36,502 nt of DNA from Hyphomonadaceae bacterium (GTDB lineage Bacteria; Pseudomonadota; Alphaproteobacteria; Caulobacterales; Hyphomonadaceae). The stretch spans positions 1 to 36,502 of the forward strand of contig CANJIL010000029.1 in assembly GCA_947474455.1 (NCBI GenBank), given 5' to 3'. The number at the start of each line of letters is the position of its first letter. Position 1 is the stretch's first letter. The position numbers and the translations under genes were made by a program. Positions 33,791-36,502 of the stretch are shown here, in pieces. Below the pieces are notes generated by a model, which worked only from the letters and a program-made list of their open reading frames with translations, had not been told where the DNA came from and ran no database searches.

Positions 33791-34201
33791 ACCGGGCGAT
33801 GAATGATTGCCGCCGCTGTGCAGGACGCGCGAGCTTCACCTGACACCCAAGCCTTCGCGCTGGCGGGGCGGAAAGACATCGATCACAACAGAAACACGCG
33901 GCGCGACAGGCTCGAACTTGATCTGAACGCTCTTGCGGCCGGCGATTTAGCTTGCCGGCTGAGCGTAAAGGAAGCTCATATTCGCCAAAGCAGGCTCATG
34001 CGCATGGACGGCCTTCTGACGGATTCCGCGCAAAAGCGCGCCGGGTGGCGTCGCGACCCTTTTCGCCGCCTGTTTCAACATGAGTCTCCGGCCCGCTGCG
34101 CCGTCATTAGGCTGCAGGCCATATTCGTAGTATGAAATGGCGACCGGCAACCTTGAGGGCGCGCCTTCCAGCCCCTCTACACTCCCGGCCCAGGCAAAAA
34201 A
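33791..34201. other. Gene-poor 411-base gap
   Basis: Between senC and the HWE kinase there are moderate-length open frames on both strands (plus 33803-34135, minus 33947-34261), but neither resembles a known family, neither has a convincing ribosome site, and they overlap each other. I see no tRNA, hairpin terminator or EcfG-type promoter. Part of it could be a degraded gene; the kinase's promoter should lie near its right end. Confidence 0.4.
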
Positions 34202-34912
34202 ATGTTCGACACGGCGGGTTCGGCAACGCAGCCACACGCAGGACGAAGCGAGAAACGCCATCTCCCGGCCGAGCTTGCAATCGATCTCGAAGCCGACAAT
34301 GCGCTTTTACGCACGGCGCTTGCCAAATCCGAAGGCGCAGGCGCACGGCGCGAACTCGTCACCCAGGAACTCAAGCACCGCATCGGCAACCTGCTCGCCG
34401 TGGTCCAGGCGATCGCCCGCCAGACCTTCAACTCGGCCGACGCCGTCAGCCTTGAAAACTTCAACGCCCGCCTGCATGCGCTTGCCGAGGCGCAGAAGCT
34501 GCTGATCGACAGCGAGACCCGTCCCGCCTTCCTTGCGGAGGTGGTCACAGCCGCCCTGGCCCCGCATTGCGTGGACGGCGATCGCGCCAGGATCTCGGGC
34601 CCTAAATTCACCCTTAACGGCCGCCGCGCCCACGCCCTTACACTGGCCCTGCACGAACTCGCCACCAACGCCACAAAGTACGGCGCCCTCTCGACGGCGG
34701 GCGGCTGGATCGAAATTATCTGGAGCATCGAGGATGGCAGGCTCGACTTCCTATGGCGCGAACACGGCGGCCCACCCATCGTCGCGCCTGCGCGCCACGG
34801 CTTCGGCTCGCTCTTGATCACCCGCAACCTCCGCGTGGCGTTCGCCGGCGAGGTTGATCTCAAATTCAACGAAAGCGGCCTCACCTGCCGCCTGACCGCT
34901 GCGACTGGCTGA
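34202..34912 (+). CDS. HWE-family sensor histidine kinase, no sensory domain
   Basis: A 236-aa cytoplasmic histidine kinase. The H-box region ELKHRIGNLLAVVQAIARQTF carries the phospho-His. The ATPase region has HELATNATKYGALS, and the HWE-defining WREHGGPP is present. The C-terminal FGSLLITRNL completes the family signature. HWE kinases in alphaproteobacteria often phosphorylate PhyR in the general stress response. A short N-terminus (about 45 residues) contains no PAS, GAF or transmembrane region, so its signal is unknown. It sits two genes from ecfG-nepR. Start: ATG 34202. Confidence 0.93.
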   Translation: MFDTAGSATQPHAGRSEKRHLPAELAIDLEADNALLRTALAKSEGAGARRELVTQELKHRIGNLLAVVQAIARQTFNSADAVSLENFNARLHALAEAQKLLIDSETRPAFLAEVVTAALAPHCVDGDRARISGPKFTLNGRRAHALTLALHELATNATKYGALSTAGGWIEIIWSIEDGRLDFLWREHGGPPIVAPARHGFGSLLITRNLRVAFAGEVDLKFNESGLTCRLTAATG

Positions 34913-34944
34913 CCGGCGCTCGCCGCCTTACAACGGAGATTTTT

Positions 34945-35211
34945 TTGACAACCCGCATGGTCACCAGCATGGTCACCTTCAACCGCCCGTTCGTGCTGGA
35001 CGAGATCGACAGCGAGCTTCCTGCCGGGACCTATCGCGTGGAAACCGAAGAAGAAACCCTCGATAACATCTCCTTCATCGCCTATCGCCGCGTCGCGACT
35101 CACTTCTTCGCGCCCTCGCGGCCCGGCGTCTCCAGTACGGCGCAGATGTGGATGATTCACCCTAAAGGACTTGAGCGAGCCCTGTCGCGCGACAAGGCCA
35201 ACGCCATCTAA
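34945..35211 (+). CDS. 88-aa protein of unknown function with TTG start
   Basis: The protein begins (as M) TTRMVTSMVTFNRPFVLDEI and continues DSELPAGTYRVETEEETLDNISFIAYRR, ending KGLERALSRDKANAI. It has a conserved-looking 'FNRPF.L..ID..LPAG.Y.VETEEE' core seen as a small unknown protein in alphaproteobacteria. The preferred start is TTG 34945 because GGAG lies 7 bases upstream; ATG 34957 is in frame but lacks such a site. It follows the HWE kinase by 32 bases and is probably co-transcribed. The TAA overlaps, by two bases, the TAG of the convergent ecfG. Confidence 0.7.
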   Translation: MTTRMVTSMVTFNRPFVLDEIDSELPAGTYRVETEEETLDNISFIAYRRVATHFFAPSRPGVSSTAQMWMIHPKGLERALSRDKANAI

Positions 35212-35828
35212 ACCTGATTGCGGGGTTCCTCGCGCGCCTGCATCGACGCAGCATCCGCGATGATCGCTCCGAATACATGCGCGGCAGGCGTGGTCGCTCG
35301 CGCGCGCTGGCCATGCTCCATGCTGCTGAGGATTGCCTGCAGTCCGGCGCGAGCGCGACTGACACGGCTTTTCACAGTCCCCTCGGCGCATTCGCAGATC
35401 GCCGCCGTCTCCTTGTAGGAAAGCCCCGCCGCTCCAACCAGCGCCAGCGCCTGGCGCTGTTCGAACGGCAGTTGCAACATCGCATTCCGTACGTCGACCA
35501 GCTCTTCGCTCGCATGCGGATTGTCGTTCGCGGTCAGCACGGTTTCCGCGATTTCCGGATCAAGCGGCTGGGACCGCCATGAACGGCGCGCTCCCGAAGT
35601 ATACTGGTTGCGCAGGATCGTGAAACACCACGCCTTGAGATTCGTGTCCGGCTCATAACTCGCGCGCGCCTTCCAGGCCCGCAGCATCGCGTCCTGCGCC
35701 AGATCTTCCGCCTCAGCCGAACGCGCGATGCTGAACGCAAAGGCGCGAAGGTGCGGGATCAGCTTCACCAGCGCCTTCTTGAAGGCGTCATCCTCGGCAA
35801 CCGAGAGAATCCGAACGACTGGTTTCAC
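35208..35828 (-). CDS. ecfG: General stress ECF sigma factor, EcfG-type
   Basis: A 206-aa ECF sigma factor. Region 2 is seen in LIPHLRAFAFSIARSAEAEDLAQDAMLRAWKARASYEPDTNLKAWCFTILRNQYTS. Region 4 is seen in MLQLPFEQRQALALVGAAGLSYKETAAICECAEGTVKSRVSRARAGL. A C-terminal extension of about 38 residues follows. The combination resembles EcfG (ECF15). The upstream overlap with nepR makes this assignment much stronger than domain content alone. Start: GTG 35828, overlapping the nepR TGA in GTGA (coupled translation). The longer open frame to 36002 is the nepR region in another frame. Convergent with the 88-aa gene. Confidence 0.88.
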   Translation of the reverse strand: MKPVVRILSVAEDDAFKKALVKLIPHLRAFAFSIARSAEAEDLAQDAMLRAWKARASYEPDTNLKAWCFTILRNQYTSGARRSWRSQPLDPEIAETVLTANDNPHASEELVDVRNAMLQLPFEQRQALALVGAAGLSYKETAAICECAEGTVKSRVSRARAGLQAILSSMEHGQRARATTPAAHVFGAIIADAASMQAREEPRNQV

Positions 35829-35998
35829 CCCTTCCGCTTGTGATCCGCCTGCTTGAGCAGGGGCAGAATGCTTTCGGGCGTAGGCCGTGCTGCGACGTCC
35901 GCGCAAAGGATTCTCAATCGCGCTCCGATGACCTTTTGCAGGCGCCGACCTGCCCGCAGCGCTGACGGCGGAGGTTTGGGATTTTCTGGGTTGACCAC
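35825..35998 (-). CDS. nepR: NepR-type anti-sigma factor
   Basis: A 57-aa protein: NPENPKPPPSALRAGRRLQK, then VIGARLRILCADVAARPTPE and SILPLLKQADHKRKG. The core 'IG..LR.LY.DV...PIP......LL...D' of NepR is matched (IGARLRILCADVAARPTPESILPLL), with Cys and Ala where Tyr and Glu are usual. In the general stress response NepR binds EcfG and is titrated by phosphorylated PhyR. Start: GTG 35998, with GAGG about 14 bases upstream; its 5' UTR contains a near-perfect palindrome. Because of its size and GTG start, automatic tools may miss it. It overlaps ecfG by 4 bases. Confidence 0.82.
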   Translation of the reverse strand: MVNPENPKPPPSALRAGRRLQKVIGARLRILCADVAARPTPESILPLLKQADHKRKG

Positions 35999-36016
35999 GC
36001 AATGTCGCGCCTCGCG

Positions 36017-36038
36017 CGTGACACGCACGCGTGTCACG
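36017..36038. promoter_or_regulatory. 22-bp inverted repeat in nepR leader
   Basis: CGTGACACGC-AC-GCGTGTCACG has two perfect 10-bp arms separated by two bases. It starts 19 bases before the nepR GTG and lies about 50 bases downstream of the predicted EcfG promoter -10, so it is in the transcribed leader. Either a DNA operator or an RNA hairpin that could hide the ribosome site. Confidence 0.7.
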
Positions 36039-36094
36039 GATTTTGAGCTGGACCGTCGACAGACAGGGAAAGGGCGCGCGGCCCTAGCGTTCTG

Positions 36095-36120
36095 ATACGC
36101 GGAGGATTTGCGTCGGTTCC
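36095..36120 (-). promoter_or_regulatory. EcfG-type promoter for nepR-ecfG
   Basis: On the minus strand GGAAC is followed after exactly 16 bases by CGTAT. The alphaproteobacterial EcfG consensus is GGAAC-N16/17-CGTT, so the -35 is perfect and the -10 differs in the fourth base (A instead of T). The position about 100 bases upstream of nepR fits autoregulation of the stress sigma factor. Confidence 0.65.
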
Positions 36121-36167
36121 CGCCGCCGGCAGTTTTTTGTCCGGCGTAACCAAACCTCCAAAAACAA

Positions 36168-36196
36168 TCGGGCGGCCCTCTATGAAGGCCGCCCGA
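36168..36196 (-). terminator. Rho-independent terminator
   Basis: TCGGGCGGCC and its perfect 10-bp partner GGCCGCCCGA are separated by nine bases. Reading the minus strand the stem is followed by TTGTTTTTGG, a T-rich tail. It lies about 150 bases downstream of the partial gene at the window end and separates it from the nepR promoter. Confidence 0.75.
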
Positions 36197-36343
36197 GCTA
36201 ATCGAGGCCATGGCCGCTTTCCCGGGGGGAGGCAGGGGGGGACGGATAGGAAGGCGTCCATGACAAAATCAAAATGCGCATTCGCGCGTCGGGTTGCACG
36301 ACCCTCGAACTTATCGCATCGATTTTTGGGCTCTGAGCCCTCG

Positions 36344-36502
36344 CTAATTTGGCGCGGCCTGCGCTGCTGGCGTAAACGTCGCCGCGAAGCCGAGATTTTC
36401 CTTGGTCAGCGGCGTCATCATCGCCGACACCATGCCCACGGGCGTCTTCGGCTTGATCTGGATGCGCAACGTGCCCGGCCCGCCGAGAAAGCCCGCGATC
36501 GC
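36344..36502 (-). CDS. 3' end of unidentified gene
   Basis: An open frame of 52 codons runs into the window from the right and stops at TAG (36344-36346). It reads AIAGFLGGPGTLRIQIKPKT, then PVGMVSAMMTPLTKENLGFA and ends ATFTPAAQAAPN. Codon choice is typical of real genes here. Family cannot be assigned from this fragment; it shows no receiver-domain or PhyR features. The downstream hairpin at 36168-36196 is its likely terminator. Confidence 0.6.
   Translation of the reverse strand, partial: AIAGFLGGPGTLRIQIKPKTPVGMVSAMMTPLTKENLGFAATFTPAAQAAPN

Noticed and set aside
34080-34201. EcfG promoter before the HWE kinase
   Set aside because: No GGAAC-N16/17-CGTT arrangement found on the plus strand.
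1-36502. CRISPR arrays, tRNA/rRNA genes, IS elements or prophage
   Set aside because: No direct-repeat array, cloverleaf-like gene, transposase or phage protein was recognised by reading; a tRNA scan was not possible.

Overview
The window is GC-rich chromosomal DNA from an alphaproteobacterium. The gene content points to Caulobacterales/Hyphomonadaceae-like bacteria: a NepR-EcfG general stress pair, a RegB-SenC-RegA redox cluster, a YlxR/L7Ae fusion between nusA and infB, fabA-fabB beside fabI, and a very long Gly/Pro/Arg-rich IF2 N-terminus. This placement is inference from gene content. No tRNA, rRNA, CRISPR array, insertion sequence or phage gene was seen, so the window reads as ordinary chromosome with several local oddities.

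Layout. 1-120 is the tail of a MoeB/ThiF-type adenylyltransferase. 290-5848 (minus) holds a GH1 glycosidase, two tandem paralogous secreted metallo-beta-lactamase-fold hydrolases, a lipoprotein, an SH3-type envelope protein and a D-2-hydroxyacid dehydrogenase. 6077-11856 is a fatty-acid block (SH3 protein, fabA, fabB, fabI, plus strand) interrupted by a minus-strand AAA+ ATPase/TPR membrane protein pair. 11953-14582 holds a small membrane protein, uridine kinase, rbfA and an Ada-type alkylation repair protein. 14584-16073 is a compact module: a 57-aa ribbon-helix-helix protein, an SPFH/band-7 membrane protein and, divergently, a two-helix membrane protein, with a perfect 28-bp palindrome between the divergent genes. 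17108-23091 is the rimP-nusA-ylxR/L7Ae-infB operon, with a recognisable promoter, leader hairpin and terminator. 23294-24232 is a c-type cytochrome-like gene with an in-frame TGA inside its CXXCH haem motif. It is followed by a TetR regulator, a beta-carbonic anhydrase, an MHS-type transporter, rlmN, a DUF1428 gene without a standard start codon, and an IalB-like secreted protein. 30977-33790 is the RegA/RegB/SenC redox-signalling cluster. 34202-35998 is a stress-signalling cluster: an HWE histidine kinase, an 88-aa protein and a convergent nepR-ecfG operon with an EcfG-type promoter and a 22-bp inverted repeat in its leader. The window ends in the 3' part of an unidentified minus-strand gene.

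Functionally, the window joins housekeeping translation/transcription factors, unsaturated fatty acid synthesis and two global regulatory circuits (redox and general stress). The most unusual observations are the TGA codon inside the haem-binding motif, the palindrome-controlled SPFH/RHH module, the AAA+/TPR pair and the putative ACG start codon. Some of these may be sequence errors or gene decay rather than new biology.
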